From positions 57,982,001 through 58,046,000 of the forward strand of contig NC_059346.1 in NCBI RefSeq assembly GCF_019703515.2: DNA of 64,000 bases, written 5' to 3'. This document shows positions 54,065 to 64,000 of this stretch, one piece after another; positions within the stretch are counted from its first letter, which is position 1, and the number at the start of each line of letters is the position of its first letter. Both the position numbers and the translations under genes were made by a program. Origin of the DNA: Myxocyprinus asiaticus. Taxonomy: Eukaryota > Chordata > Actinopteri > Cypriniformes > Catostomidae. Below the pieces are notes generated by a model, which ran no database searches, was not told the origin of the DNA, and was given only the letters and a program-made list of their open reading frames with translations.

Positions 54065-55868
54065 GTCAGAGGTCTGGCCGCGGGTGCTGGAGCGTGCCCT
54101 GTCCCTGAGTGAGAAAGTCCTGCCTCAGGGGAATGCGCCAGGGGGGTGCTACTGCCAGGAGCATCAGATCTGAGAACCAAGTCCGGTTGGGCCAGTATGG
54201 CGCAATAAATAGGACTTGCTGCTCCTCCTCCCTGACTTTGCACAGAGTCTGTGCAATGAGGCTCACTGGAGGAAACGCATACTTGCACAGCCCCCGAGGC
54301 CAGCTGTGCACCAAGGCATCTGTACCAAGGGGGGCCACGGACAGCCAGCGTATGGGCTCCAATGGTGCGGGAGCCGGGGCCGGCACTGCAGGGGGAATGG
54401 CTCTGGCAAGAAGCAGATGGGGCGTGGGACTTTGGAGGCCTGAAGGCGGCCGAGTCATGCCGTGGCAAGATGTGCTTGATCGCCTTGGTCTGCTTCCTCA
54501 CCGTTGAGAACTGATGGGTGAAATCTTAGACAGTGTCGCCAAAAAGTCCCCCTTGGGAGATGGGCGCATCGAGAAAGCGGACTTTCTCGACGTCACGCAT
54601 CTCTGCAAGGTTGAGCCACAGGTGTTGCTCTTGGACCACAAGAGTGGACATCGTCCGGCCCGGGCGTGCCCCGTGACTTTCGTCGCCCATAAGGCGAGGT
54701 CGGTCACAGTACGCAGTCCCTGCATCAGCCCTGTGTTTGTTCTACCCTCGTGCAGATCTTTCAGCGCCTTGGCCTGGTGGACCTGCAGGATGGCCATGGC
54801 ATACAGGGTGGAAGTGGCTTGACCCACGGCCTTGTAAGCCTTCATCATTAATGAGGAAGAGAACTTACAGGCCTTGGAAGAGAGCCTTGGTCGGTCATGC
54901 CAGGTGGTTGCACCCTGTGGGCATAAATGCACTGCTATGGCATGCTCTACCTGGGGGAGCTCGACATATCCCTTAGCCGCTCTGCCGTCGAGGGTAGTCA
55001 GACTGGAAGAGCCCGCGAAGCGTGTACGGGCAGAAAAAGGTGCCTTCCATGACTTCGTTAGCTCCTAGTGCACTTCTGGTAAGAAAGACACCGGGAAGGG
55101 GCGCGGCCGTGAGTCACGCTCCGAGTCCAGAAACCAATCATCCAGCTGCAAATGCTCAGGGCATGGTGGAGGGTTCCACTTCAGCCCGATGTTCGCAGCC
55201 GCCCGGGAAAGCACGGCTGCCATCACAGTGTCCGCCTCATCCTGTGCTCTACTGCCCGTGGACAGGAGCTCAGAAGATTCGTCCACTTCCTATAGCAGAA
55301 GCCCACCCTCCAATGCTGCAACTGAAAGCTCATCCTCGTCGTGAGGCGTGAATGACACATTAAACCTGCCCTGAGGCAGACCGCCTGCATCCCTCGACAG
55401 CTCTTCTGGATAGAACAAGTGTGCTGGGGATGGGAGGTCCACGGGGGCTGAGCCGGCAGAAATGCTCCCATGTCCACATCCAGATTGCCCGAGGTGCTTG
55501 CTGACCCGGCCAGCTGAGCGTCAGCCCAGGACAGACCAGGTTGGGGAGCAACTTCTTGCTTCATGAAGGAGGAAGTGAGCCGCAACCGCAATGTTCTCAT
55601 GGGCATGTTCTCGCAATAAGAACACGACCCTTCCACGAAAGCCACCTCGGCGTTTTGGCACCCCAAGCACTCGTAGCATAAATGAGGAAGGACATCTTTA
55701 AAAAGATGCCAAGCGTTTGCGCGAGCTCTTTTAGAAGAAAATATTATCTTTTGAATGTACTCTTTTAACACACGCAGACTCAGCTGCCGAAGTGCCCAGG
55801 GGAAGCACAACACTCAACCGTGCGAGTGTGACTGCTGATATGCGCCGTAAGAGTCCAGCAGCATAGTG
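54065..55868 (-). mobile_element. DIRS segment D- (gag and a scrap of the RT polyprotein)
   Basis: Read on the minus strand the segment runs from the 5' UTR (55868) through gag (55695-54420) directly into the linker domain that normally follows RNase H: LGTDALVHSWPRGLCKYAFP, TLCKVREEEQQVLFIAPYWP, APPWRIPLRQDFL (54066-54350). RT and RNase H are deleted. It groups with copies A and C by sequence. At 55868/55869 it is fused to a plus-strand DIRS segment of the other subfamily. Confidence 0.82.
54420..55695 (-). pseudogene. DIRS gag-like ORF1 (segment D-)
   Basis: The start ATG is at 55695-55693. The recognisable N-terminal part is YECLGCQNAEVAFVEGSCSY and CENMPMRTLRLRLTSSFMKQ (about 55560-55680), with a CxxC ... 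CxxC pattern like a zinc ribbon. The conserved C-terminal region includes ILQVHQAKALKDLHEGRTNT (54740-54820) and KQTKAIKHILPRHDSAAFRP (54430-54501). Frameshifts occur near 54670 and in the acidic middle part. It corresponds piece by piece to copy C gag. Confidence 0.78.
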
Positions 55869-56329
55869 AGGGTGTGCATGGCCGTCATCACGACCACCGT
55901 CCACCACTCTATTTGGCAGGTTTGGCACTCCAGCGGCGGTCTCCCACCCCTGAGTGCCCAGCTGTGGCACAAATCCGCCTCTGATGTGACAGTCTCCACG
56001 GGTCACGAGGACAGGCCTCTTCCTCCCCTGTCCCAGGCTGTTCCAGGGGTGGTCACAAGAAGCCAGGTAATTGCTTCGATGTCCTTATACTCAGCACGGC
56101 CACGAAGTGGTGTGGCACCTCGAGCTCCGCCCTGCAGCGAGGCCCCACCTGCCGGTACGTCGGATGACGTTGTCCCATTGGTCCCCTTTGCACGGAACTT
56201 GGACGCATGCCTTGTGCTTTCCAATCCGTCGCGAGGGCTGGTCCGGACCGTCCGACTCGGCTGCGCGATTCACTTCACCGGGCATCCGCCCAGGTGCAGC
56301 GGTGTCCACTTCACCTTGGTGAAAGACGA

Positions 56330-58015
56330 AAACGCTCCTACCTTGCTCGGAGATCGCTACCCTCCTACGGAAGGGCGCGATAGAACCTGTCCCTCCAGCC
56401 GAGATGAAGAAGGGGTTTATCAGCCCCTACTTCATCGTACGTTCTGAACTAGGCTTTACACAGACTTCCGTTCAAGATGCTGATGCAAAAACGTATTCTG
56501 GCGAGTGTCCAGCATCAAGATTGGTTCGCGGCGGTAGACCCAAAGGATGCGTACTTCCACGTCTCGATCCTTCCTCGACACAGACCCTTCGTGCGGTTTG
56601 CGTCAGGTGTATCAGTACAAAGTCCTCCCTTTTGGCCTGTCCCTGTCTCCTTGCATCTTTACGAAGGTCACAGAGGCTGCCCTTGCCCCGTTAAGGGAGG
56701 TGGGCATTCGCGTTCTCAACTATCTCGATGACTGGCTAATCCTAGCTCATTCTCGAGACATGTTTTGCGCACACAGGGACCTGGTGCTCTCACACCTCAG
56801 CCGACTAGGGCTTCGGGTCAACTAGGAAAAGAGCAAGCTCCTCCTGGTTCAGAGCATCTCGTTTCTTGGTTTGGAGTTGGACTCAGTCTCCTTGACGGCG
56901 CACCTTATGAACGAGCGCGCCCAGTCGGTGCTGGCCTGTTTGAAGGCATTCAAACAGAAAACAGCGGTTCCACTGAAACTTTTTCAGAGGCTCCTGGGGC
57001 ATATGGCACCCTCGGCGGTGGCCACCCCGCTCGGGTTGATGCATATGAGACCGCTTCAGCACTGGCTCCAGACTCGAGTCCCGAGATGGTCATGGCGCCA
57101 CGGGACACGTTGCGTGGTCATCACGGCGGTCTGTCACCGTCTTTTCAGCCCTTGGACCGACCTCTCGTTTCTACGGGCAGGTGTTCCTCTAGAACTGGTC
57201 CCCAGGCACGTCGTGGTCATGACAGACGCCTCCAAAATGGGCTGGGGCACTGTTTGCAATGGGCACGCAGCCGCCGGCCTCTGTACGGGTCCGCGACTGC
57301 ATTGGCACATCAACTGCCTCGAGTTGTTGGCAATTCTGCTCGCCCAGCGGAGGTTTTGGCCGTTGATCCAGGGCAAGCACGTGTTAGTTCAGACAGACAA
57401 CATGACAACGGTAGCATATGATAACTGCCAAGGCGGTTTGCGCTCTCGTTGTATGTCACAACTCGCCCGCCGTCTCCTCCTCTGGAGTTAGCAGCACTTC
57501 AAGTCGCTGCAAGCCACTCACATCCCGGGCAACCTCAACACTACAGCAGACGCACTGTCATGACAGGTTACCCTCAGGGGAGAGTGGAGACTCCACCTCA
57601 GGTGGTCCAGCTGATTTGGAGTCGATTCGACAGGCACAGGTGCACCTGTTTGCCTCCCAAGAATCCTCCCCACTGCCCGCTCTGGTACGCCCTGACCGAG
57701 GCCCCCCTCGGCATAGACGCGCTGGCACACAGCTGGCCCCCTGGCATGCGCAAGTATGCGTTTCCCCCAGTGAGCCTGCTTGCACAGACCCTGTGCAAGG
57801 TCAGGGAGGACGAGGAGCAGGTCATCCTGGTAGCACCCTACTGGCCCGCCCAGACGTGGTGCTCGGACCTCATGCTCCTCGCGACAGCTCCCCCCTGGCG
57901 AATTCCCCTGAGAAAGGACCTTCTTTCTCAGGGACGGGGCACCATCTGGCACCCGTGCCCAGACCTCTGGAATCTCCAGGTCTGGCCCCTGGACGGGACG
58001 TGGAAGACCACGTGG
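56330..58015 (+). pseudogene. DIRS reverse transcriptase / RNase H and linker domain (segment D+)
   Basis: KKGFISPYFIV at 56404 is followed by a deletion that removes the VPKKGGGLRP block. KRILASVQHQDWFAAVDPKD and AYFHVSILPRHRPFVRFA carry the first Asp block, then an 8-base deletion shifts the frame. YQYKVLPFGLSLSPCIFTKV and RVLNYLDDWLILAHSR (YLDD) follow, then a TAG in place of Trp near 56825. RNase H reads VVMTDASKMGWGTVCNGHAA and INCLELLAILLAQ. Stops at about 57489 and 57561 are single-base changes. The linker domain (57449-58018) is well kept: APLGIDALAHSWPPGMRKYA, VILVAPYWPAQTWCSDLMLL. Confidence 0.87.
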
Positions 58016-58049
58016 TAGACACAATCACTCTACGAGGTGCCTGTATGCC

Positions 58050-58958
58050 TTGAACTGGCGTTTGTACGCTAAGTGGTGTTCTTCCCATCAGGAAGACCCC
58101 CAGAGATGCGCAGTCAGATCAGTGCTTTCCTTCCTGCAGGAGAGGTTGGAAAGGAGACTGTCCCCTTCCACCTTGAAGGTGTACATTGCCGCCATAGCAG
58201 CACACCACGACGCAGTCGGCGGTAAGTCCTTAGGGAAGCACGACCTGATCATCAGGTTCCTAAGAGGCGCCAGGACGCCGAATCCCTCATCGGACCTCTG
58301 TAGTTCTTCAGGGTCTACAGAGAGCCCCCTTTGAGCCTTTGCAGTCAGCCGAGCTTTAGGCACTCTCCTTGAAGACTGCCCTCCTGACTGCGCTCACTTC
58401 CATCAAAAGAGTAGGTGACCTGCAAGCGTTCTCTGTCAGCGAAACGTGCCTGGAGTTCGGTCCAGGTTACTCTCATATGATCCTGAGACCCTGACCGGGC
58501 TATGTGCCCAAGGTTCCCACCACCCCTTTAGGGACCAGGTGGTGAACCTGCAAGCGCTGCCCCAGGAGGAGGCAGACCCAGCCCTGTCGTCGCTGTGTCC
58601 GGTGCGCGCTTTACGCATCTATTTGGATCGCACGCAGAGCTTTAGAATCTCTGAGCAGATCTTTGTCTGCTTTGGTGAACAGCGGAAAGGAAGTGCTGTC
58701 TCCAAGCAGAGGATCGCCCACTGGCTCATTGATGCCATAACTATGGCATATGTCTCCTAGGACATGCCGCCCCTGGTAGGGCTACCAGCCCATTCTACCA
58801 GGGGTGTAGTGGCTCCCTGGGCCCTGGCCAGGGGTGCCTCTCTAACAGACATTTGCAGAGCAGCAGGCTGGGCAACACCCAACACCTGTGCAAGGTTCTA
58901 CAACCTCCGGGTGGAACCAGTTTCGTCCCAGGTAGTGGCACGCAACACAAGCGGATAA
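58050..58958 (+). pseudogene. DIRS tyrosine recombinase (segment D+)
   Basis: 58050-58334 reads DPQRCAVRSVLSFLQERLER, RLSPSTLKVYIAAIAAHHDA and SLGKHDLIIRFLRGA. A frame break follows in SGSTESPL, where two bases appear to be missing near 58306, the same site as in copy B. The catalytic part holds FRDQVVNLQALPQEEADPAL, GSAVSKQRIAHWLIDAITMA, a stop at 58758, then HSTRGVVAPWALARGASLTD (HxxR intact) and ATPNTCARFYNL with the candidate Tyr. It ends at the stop after RNTSG at 58958. Confidence 0.86.
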
Positions 58959-59712
58959 ACCCAGGATAGCTGGCCGCATGTATCACTTGCACATAGCGCA
59001 ATTAATTCCCAGTAGTGTTCACAAACTTTGTTCTCTGGTTGACTTCCTCCGAGCCCTGTGGCAGTCGAGTTTTCGGAGAGACTCGCTGCCGGCCCAGTAC
59101 ACGCGCTAACTAAGAGCCCTGTTCTGGGGTAGGTGCTCCATATGTGGCGGTTCCCTGTAAGGTTAACCCCATGCGATATATATCTTCCATTAGTTAGTTT
59201 CCCTGCTGGCAAACTGCGACTTCCTTGGGCAGAGCCCCTCTGCCCCAGTCTCCATGTTTGTAGTAACTCCTCCCCCATTGGGCAGGATCTACCTTGAAGG
59301 CTCTCCACATGGTTGGAAAGACCGTGTGACGTATTCTTCCACTTAAATATCCCCCCCTCTCTTTGGGCGAGGTGTGGTCTCCGCGGTGTCTTCCCCTTGG
59401 GAGGGACACCCCCCAACTAGACCTGGCGGCCCAGTCGGATAATCCCCCTTTTTTAGGGAGTGGAAAAAGAGAAGGGGAAAAGAGGCCATGACTGGGTTAA
59501 GCCTGTCTCTATCTTTGGGTAGTCGACTTGTCCCCAAAAAGGGCCGTTAGACACTCATAACTATGTTGGGGGAGGTTACGTGTCGACCTGGTGTGCTGGC
59601 TATGAGGCACACAGCAGTCTGCCCACCACACACCGCCAGTTCACATAACACAGTTCAGCCAGTTGTGGCGTTTCGTATAGGGACCCCTAGTGTCACTACA
59701 TCGACACAACGT
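58959..59712 (+). other. DIRS D+ sequence between recombinase stop and internal complementary region
   Basis: Collinear with 27989-27247 of copy B in opposite orientation. No coding frame is shared by the copies. Confidence 0.65.
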
Positions 59713-59801
59713 CAAGTGAGTGACAGATAGGGAATGTCATGGTTACTGGTGTAACTTCCATTCCCTGATGGAGGGAACAAGACTTTGTGTCCCTCCTGCC
59801 A
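59713..59801. repeat. internal complementary region of DIRS D+
   Basis: GTGAGTGACAGATAGGGAA (the 5' outer end inverted) runs straight into GTCATGGTTACTGGTGTAAC (reverse complement of the 3' outer end at 60010-60061). Confidence 0.8.
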
Positions 59802-59869
59802 CAACGCTGAACTACCCGCTGAAATGGCCGGACCTTATATCGGCTCCTCAGCATAAAACCTGAATGAGT

Positions 59870-60061
59870 GGTTGCATACCAGCTCCTTTTATACCCGTAT
59901 ATCCGGGGGAGTGGCATGCAAATACCACTCGTCAATTTTCATTGGCCTTTTATCAAAGACCAGAGGTGTCTCAGGCTCCCAAGAGTGACCCCTAGTGTCA
60001 CTACATTGACACGTCTCGTTCCCTCCATCAGGGAATGGAGGTTACACCAATAACCATGACG
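59870..60061 (+). repeat. 3' terminal repeat of DIRS D+
   Basis: Contains, on the minus strand, the same promoter-like set as copy B: ATTTGCAT (59916-59923), TATAAAA near 59888 and one CCAAT box changed to TCAAT. The outer end is CAATAACCATGACG. Confidence 0.8.
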
Positions 60062-61504
60062 ATTTGTATTTTAATAATTTTTTTCCACACAGTATTTTGT
60101 ATTTTATTTTGATAAATTTTAACTGAGGTATTTTGTATTTTTATTTTAAAAACATTTTCATGTATTTGTGCCCATCCCTGATTACATTAACTTGCAAACT
60201 ACTGAAATGGTACAGAGATCTGAGATAAACTAGAGAGATCGCAAAGGAAAAAAATTGTTTACTGGAATAAAGTTCCAGCATGAAATGATGCACGCCAGCC
60301 TCAATTGGACAACTGACCAAATCATAAACTAATTGAAAAACACTTATGGGAGTACAGGAACCATAAGAAGGACCTAAGCAAAAGCGACAGTGGATGGAGC
60401 AACGATGTTTTGGACTGCACCAACCAGCCTGCTAACTAACCGGGGCACTGAATTCAGCCAGTAACACTCGTGATAAACACTGAATCACTGGTGTCCTCAG
60501 TAAGTTATTACATTTGCCAACTTTGTTAGCTTTCCTTACACTGTTTGTCATCTTATTTTGTGCATTGTTTTGTTCTGTAAGGGGATTTTTGACCAGCTCT
60601 CTGAGTTCAGAAGATCTCGGCTATCTGTTAAGTAAACCAGTGGGATTCTCAATCAAGACGTAAACATAATATTACATGCTATGGCAAAAATCCAAATACA
60701 ACCATCTGCTACACCAATGTTAATAATGATTCAGAACTTAGCAAGTTAAGCCATAGTGCATACAATACAATGTAATTAAATTGCGTCTTTATGTCGTCTT
60801 TAGCATAGATGTTGCCTCTGGCAATCTTGTTGAGCAATGTAATAACGTTTGAGGTAGTCATGTGAAACTAACATGTAGAGAGTAACCCATTATGTCACCG
60901 TTCAGTTCTAAAGTCAGCAGAAAAGCGCAGCCGATTTATGGTAGGTTCCAGATTCCCTCATGAACCAGCAGAGCACAGGCTCGGCACGAGAACCATCACC
61001 ATTTCGGTGGAAAAGGGCTATATGTGATGTAATGATTTTGCATAGGTGTTTTTAGTTGGTAGAGAGAGACTGCAGATATTAAATGCTTATACATTATCTT
61101 CTGAAAACAAATTTTGTTAACGTTTAGAAGGACACTAGCATATAAATGACCTTAAAGCTATTATATATGGGTGAAACACAGCAAAGCTTTAATTTTATGT
61201 CTTTAAGTGCATGATTTTTGGCCAGAATAAAGTACAATTTGGACCAGACCTTTTGCCCTCAGTAAAAAGTCTGACCAAGTCAGACACGACAGCAACACCA
61301 ACACAAACACCAGTAACAACCAGTATTTTTCTACGAAAACAGGTTTTTGCTCTCTATGCCCTGTCACATGGAGGATTGGTATGGAAAAGAGGCATATCAG
61401 ACCAGGTAAAAGGTGGACATCTTCTGTTCCTTCCACTTTGGGTCCTCCAGGGGCCAGAAAAAAAACAAACAATCAGACATGTGTGGTTCATGGTCATCTG
61501 AGCC
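60062..61504. other. no recognisable gene or element
   Basis: The beginning (60062-60180) is rich in TATTTTGTATTTT motifs, ending TGTGCCCATCCCTG, which might be the end of a hAT-type repeat. The rest is unassigned; a 96-codon stretch at 61211-61501 has no known motif. Confidence 0.4.
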
Positions 61505-62090
61505 AACTGGAACAAGGAAGATGGAAAGTATTTCGCCTGTTCTAGCATCTCTTTGCTGGTTACCAGTCCAATACAGGGTTCATTTTAAGATTTTTTTATT
61601 TGTTTTTAAAGCTATAAATGGTTTAGCTCCATCTTATCACTCAGAACTCTTTCGTCATCAACAATCCCCCAGGACTCTCAGATCCTCTGATAAACTTCTC
61701 CTGCATACACCACGCTCACGCTTGAAGTTTAAAGGGGATCGTGCCTTCTCCTTTGTCAGCCCTAGACTATGGAATAATATACCTCTGGACATTAGATCCG
61801 CTCCTACACTTCACATTTTGAAATCACGTCTGAAGACATATCTATATTCTTTGGCATTTGTATGAATATATATTGTGTTGTTTATTGTATTTAATGTCAA
61901 TCTTTTTTATTTCCTCTTAATTCATTGTTTTATTTGCCCATGTACAGCACTTTGGTATACACTTGTTTATTGTATTAATGTCAATCTTTTTTATTTCCTA
62001 TTAATTCATTGTTTTATTTTCCCATGTATAGCACTTTGGTATACACTTGCTGTTTTTAAATGTGCTGTATAAATAAATTGACCTTAACAC
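61505..62090 (+). mobile_element. 3' end of an L2-group LINE
   Basis: 61520-61865 encodes the last part of the LINE ORF: ISPVLASLCWLPVQYRVHFK, IFLFVFKAINGLAPSYHSEL, LHTPRSRLKFKGDRAFSFVS, PRLWNNIPLDIRSAPTLHIL and KSRLKTYLYSLAFV, then a stop at 61863. The 3' UTR ends GCTGTATAAATAAATTGACC near 62083, followed by a few A/C-rich bases. The frame is open for about 115 codons, so this insertion is not very old. It is 5'-truncated. Confidence 0.85.
61880..62048. repeat. two tandem 84-bp units in the LINE 3' UTR
   Basis: TGTTTATTGTATTTAATGTC through GCACTTTGGTATACACT is repeated once in tandem with a few differences. The offset between GCACTTTGG at 61947 and 62031 is 84 bp. Confidence 0.9.
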
Positions 62091-62410
62091 ACCTTTGGTT
62101 CCTCTCTCTCACACACACATACACACACTTTCACACTCCCTCTCTTTCACACACCCCCAACACACATACCCACACAGGTCTCACTCTTCTATAGTGTGAT
62201 TACACTAGTGCCACAGAGGGGAATCTGGAGGAGACAGTTCTCTTTCTGTTACACAGCATGTGTGTATTAATGAAATTAATATGCAGAAAGAGAAACACAG
62301 AGTGTGAAGGTTTTATCATCCACCAGGTGAAAATTGTAAGTCCAATTGCTTATAAAAGTAATAGCACACTTCTCCTCAACAAGCCACATGATGAGAGATC
62401 TCACAAATAT
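62091..62410. other. CA/CT-rich low-complexity stretch, otherwise empty
   Basis: 62100-62180 is built of CACACA, CTCTCT and ACACACC runs. No gene is visible. Confidence 0.6.
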
Positions 62411-62941
62411 TTAGTTCTGTCATGGCAGCCAAGCCAGAGTTTCCCGTCATGGCCGTCACGGTCCACGAGCCAGCGCCCACACCTCGTCCGTCCCAGAGCC
62501 AGTGCCCACGCCTCGTCTGTCCCAGAGCCAGCGTTGGAAGCCTCATCTGTCCCAAAGCCAGCATTGCAAGCCTCGTCTGTCCCAGAGCTAGTGTTGCAAG
62601 CCTCAGCCATCACGTCTGCCTCATCATGTCATGTTGCCATGCCTGCCATTCCTACCTCGTCATGCCACGTTGCCACGTCTGCCACGTCATGCCATGTTGC
62701 CACACCTGAAATTCCTACCTCATCATGCCAAACTGCCAGACCCCGCTCCCTTCCTGGAGCCACTTCTCTGGCCACTGGCTCCGCACTTGTCTCCTGCTCC
62801 ACACCCTGACTCACCAGGCCATGCTCCACGCCCTGTCTTACCAGGCCATGCCTCAAGCACCCCACCCCCCCAGCTCCCTCAGAACTCTTGTTAGTTTTGT
62901 TTATGTTTGGGCATCAGAAGCCGCCTCTTGAGGGGGTGATA
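62411..62941 (+). mobile_element. 3' internal end of an LTR retrotransposon with polypurine tract
   Basis: The segment ends GAGGGGGTGATA at about 62930-62941 directly before an LTR starting TGTCACG. A purine run at this place is the primer site for plus-strand DNA synthesis. Upstream, 62258-62806 holds an open frame with 11-residue repeats. No RT or integrase motif is left, so the element is mostly deleted. Ty3/gypsy is the likely class, because TGTCACG-start LTRs are known from fish gypsy elements. Confidence 0.6.
62455..62806 (+). pseudogene. repeat-containing C-terminal frame of the LTR element
   Basis: The frame encodes tandem 11-residue units: ASSVPEPALE, ASSVPKPALQ, ASSVPELVLQ. A second repeat type follows (HVAMPAIPTSSC, HVATSATSC, HVATPEIPTSSC). 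The 33-bp DNA period explains why other frames are open as well. It might be the tail of a polyprotein or simply a minisatellite. No enzyme motif is seen. Confidence 0.45.
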
Positions 62942-63440
62942 TGTCACGTTTAAATGTGTTTTTGTTCATGTTTTGTGTTCATGTCTTTTATTTTGATGGT
63001 TTAGTTCCTTGTTCCTGTTTCCTCTTTCATGTCATGTGGTTTCCTTGTCAAGTGACTGTCATGTGACCCTCTTTTTTCACCATGTTTATTTGTCCTGTCT
63101 TGTCATTGGTTTATGCTTATTAGTCTTGTTATCCCCCTTTTAGTTCTGTCTATTCATTGGTTATCTTGTTATCAGTTCAGTCTTGTCATTGGTTTTGTTA
63201 TCTTGTTTGCCCCAGTCTTTGTATTTAAGCCTTCATGTTAGCCTTTGTCTCTTGTCGTGTATTGATCTTGTAATATTGCATTCATGGTCTTGTTCATTGT
63301 TTTAGTCATAGTCATAGTCAAGTCACAGTCACAGTCAAGTCTTGTCTTTCATTTGTTTTATTGTCACCTAATTAAACTGCACTTGGGTTCTCCAAAACAT
63401 CGTCTTCGTATTGCTCCTGTTTGCCTGCCTCAATGTTACA
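62942..63440 (+). mobile_element. 3' LTR (499 bp) of a Ty3/gypsy-like retrotransposon
   Basis: It begins TGTCACG and ends CAATGTTACA, with TGT.AC...GT.ACA inverted ends. It contains TGTATTTAAGCC, a TATA-like box at about 63223-63234, and ATTAAACTGCACTTGGG near 63371, a possible polyadenylation region. The 5' LTR and its target duplication are not present, so the pair cannot be checked. The class is inferred from the end sequence and the purine tract. Confidence 0.65.
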
Positions 63441-64000
63441 GTATCAATTATCTAACTGTACCAGATCATTGTTGACAGATCTCAAAAGTGAAACAAGCTC
63501 AAAATAAGAGACTTCCCTCACACAAATAAGCAAAAATAAGCGACTAAACATTTTGCCAAAATCATGACATGCATAGTATACAGTAGCCTATATAAAAAAA
63601 CATTTTCCATAAATGTATTCTTAATATTAAATATATCCCCAAAAATATTTAACATTTTGCAAATAAACATCTGGCCATCTAAAAACAATTAAATACCCTA
63701 AATGTCTCTCTCCAGCATGCACGAACACTCTGCATGAGTGCGTTTGGACTAAACATCATCTATTTTTAAACCTTGTACCCACAGAGAGCACATGGATAGA
63801 CCATGTTCTACTGAAGCTAATATAGTCCTGAATCAACTTTATACTGGTTTAATAACCAACATTGGGATAAAACAGAAGGGAGAACACCAGACATGGATCT
63901 AGAAAATAATTTATGGGGTGGCATGAGGACTATGAGGGGAAACAACACTAAAGTAAGCGCCCATACTTAGTTCTTCTGGATTAAGATACCAAGCTTCATT
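63441..64000. other. no recognisable gene or element
   Basis: AT-rich sequence to the window edge with no feature that I can support. Confidence 0.5.

Larger units (their letters stand above)
55869..60061 (+). mobile_element. DIRS segment D+ (gag end, RT/RNase H, recombinase, 3' terminal repeat)
   Basis: The plus-strand order is gag/RT junction region (55869-56330), RT/RNase H (56330-57560), linker domain (57600-58010), tyrosine recombinase (58050-58958), 3' flank, internal complementary region (59713-59801) and 3' terminal repeat to about 60061 (...CAATAACCATGACG). It belongs to the same subfamily as copy B (shared CTCCCCCGAACATACGGG-type terminal repeat and SVSETCLEFG in the recombinase; copies A and C read SVTSECLEFG). 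The 5' repeat and most of gag are lost at the fusion with D-. Confidence 0.87.

Overview
The window looks like a stretch of a ray-finned fish genome, most likely a cyprinid (carp/zebrafish group). The reasons are its AT-rich background, its microsatellites, and its mix of Tc1/mariner and hAT DNA transposons, L2-group and L1-Tx1 LINEs, tRNA-derived SINEs, DIRS tyrosine-recombinase retrotransposons and a Ty3/gypsy LTR. That assignment rests on recalled repeat families, not on a search. I found no convincing host protein-coding exon, tRNA gene, rRNA or CRISPR. Almost every coding-like segment is a decayed transposon gene with stops, frameshifts or deletions.

Layout. 1-4127: Tc1-like remnant and old repeat scraps. 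4128-7297: two L2-group LINE fragments on the minus strand. 7298-10297: internally deleted L1-Tx1 LINE (+). 10405-13163: an end-to-end Tc1/mariner (IS630-like) transposon with 39-bp terminal inverted repeats and a transposase that reads best with two introns. 13888-14819: SINE and a 149-bp hAT-type miniature element. 16227-19094: hAT-type element carrying a nested 2.1-kb solo LTR. 19938-21886: 5'-truncated DIRS (copy A). 23447-24809: SINE and a possible hAT element. 26231-38465: one L1-Tx1 LINE (-) broken by a near-complete 6.3-kb DIRS (copy B, 26894-33167) and by an 861-bp hAT element (35089-35949). 39877-40315: SINE. 41776-42985: long imperfect inverted repeat. 44722-47573: DIRS copy C with its reverse transcriptase region deleted. 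47590-47850: 30-bp-period minisatellite. 49794-51026: hAT-type element. 51345-53850: LINE pieces, one split by a SINE. 54065-60061: two DIRS segments of different subfamilies fused head to head (copies D- and D+). 61505-62090: LINE 3' end. 62411-63440: 3' end of an LTR retrotransposon with polypurine tract and LTR.

How the parts work together. The DIRS copies show the family's design: gag, then RT/RNase H, then tyrosine recombinase; inverted terminal repeats; and an internal complementary region that matches the two element ends joined together. The terminal repeat carries a compact promoter-like set (facing CCAAT boxes, an ATTTGCAT octamer and a TATA box). Copy B has a very clean junction: removing it while keeping one AAC trinucleotide restores the reading frame of the LINE it entered. 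Several insertions keep target-site duplications, which allow relative dating: the L1 is older than its hAT and DIRS guests, one L2 LINE is older than its SINE, and one hAT is older than its solo LTR.
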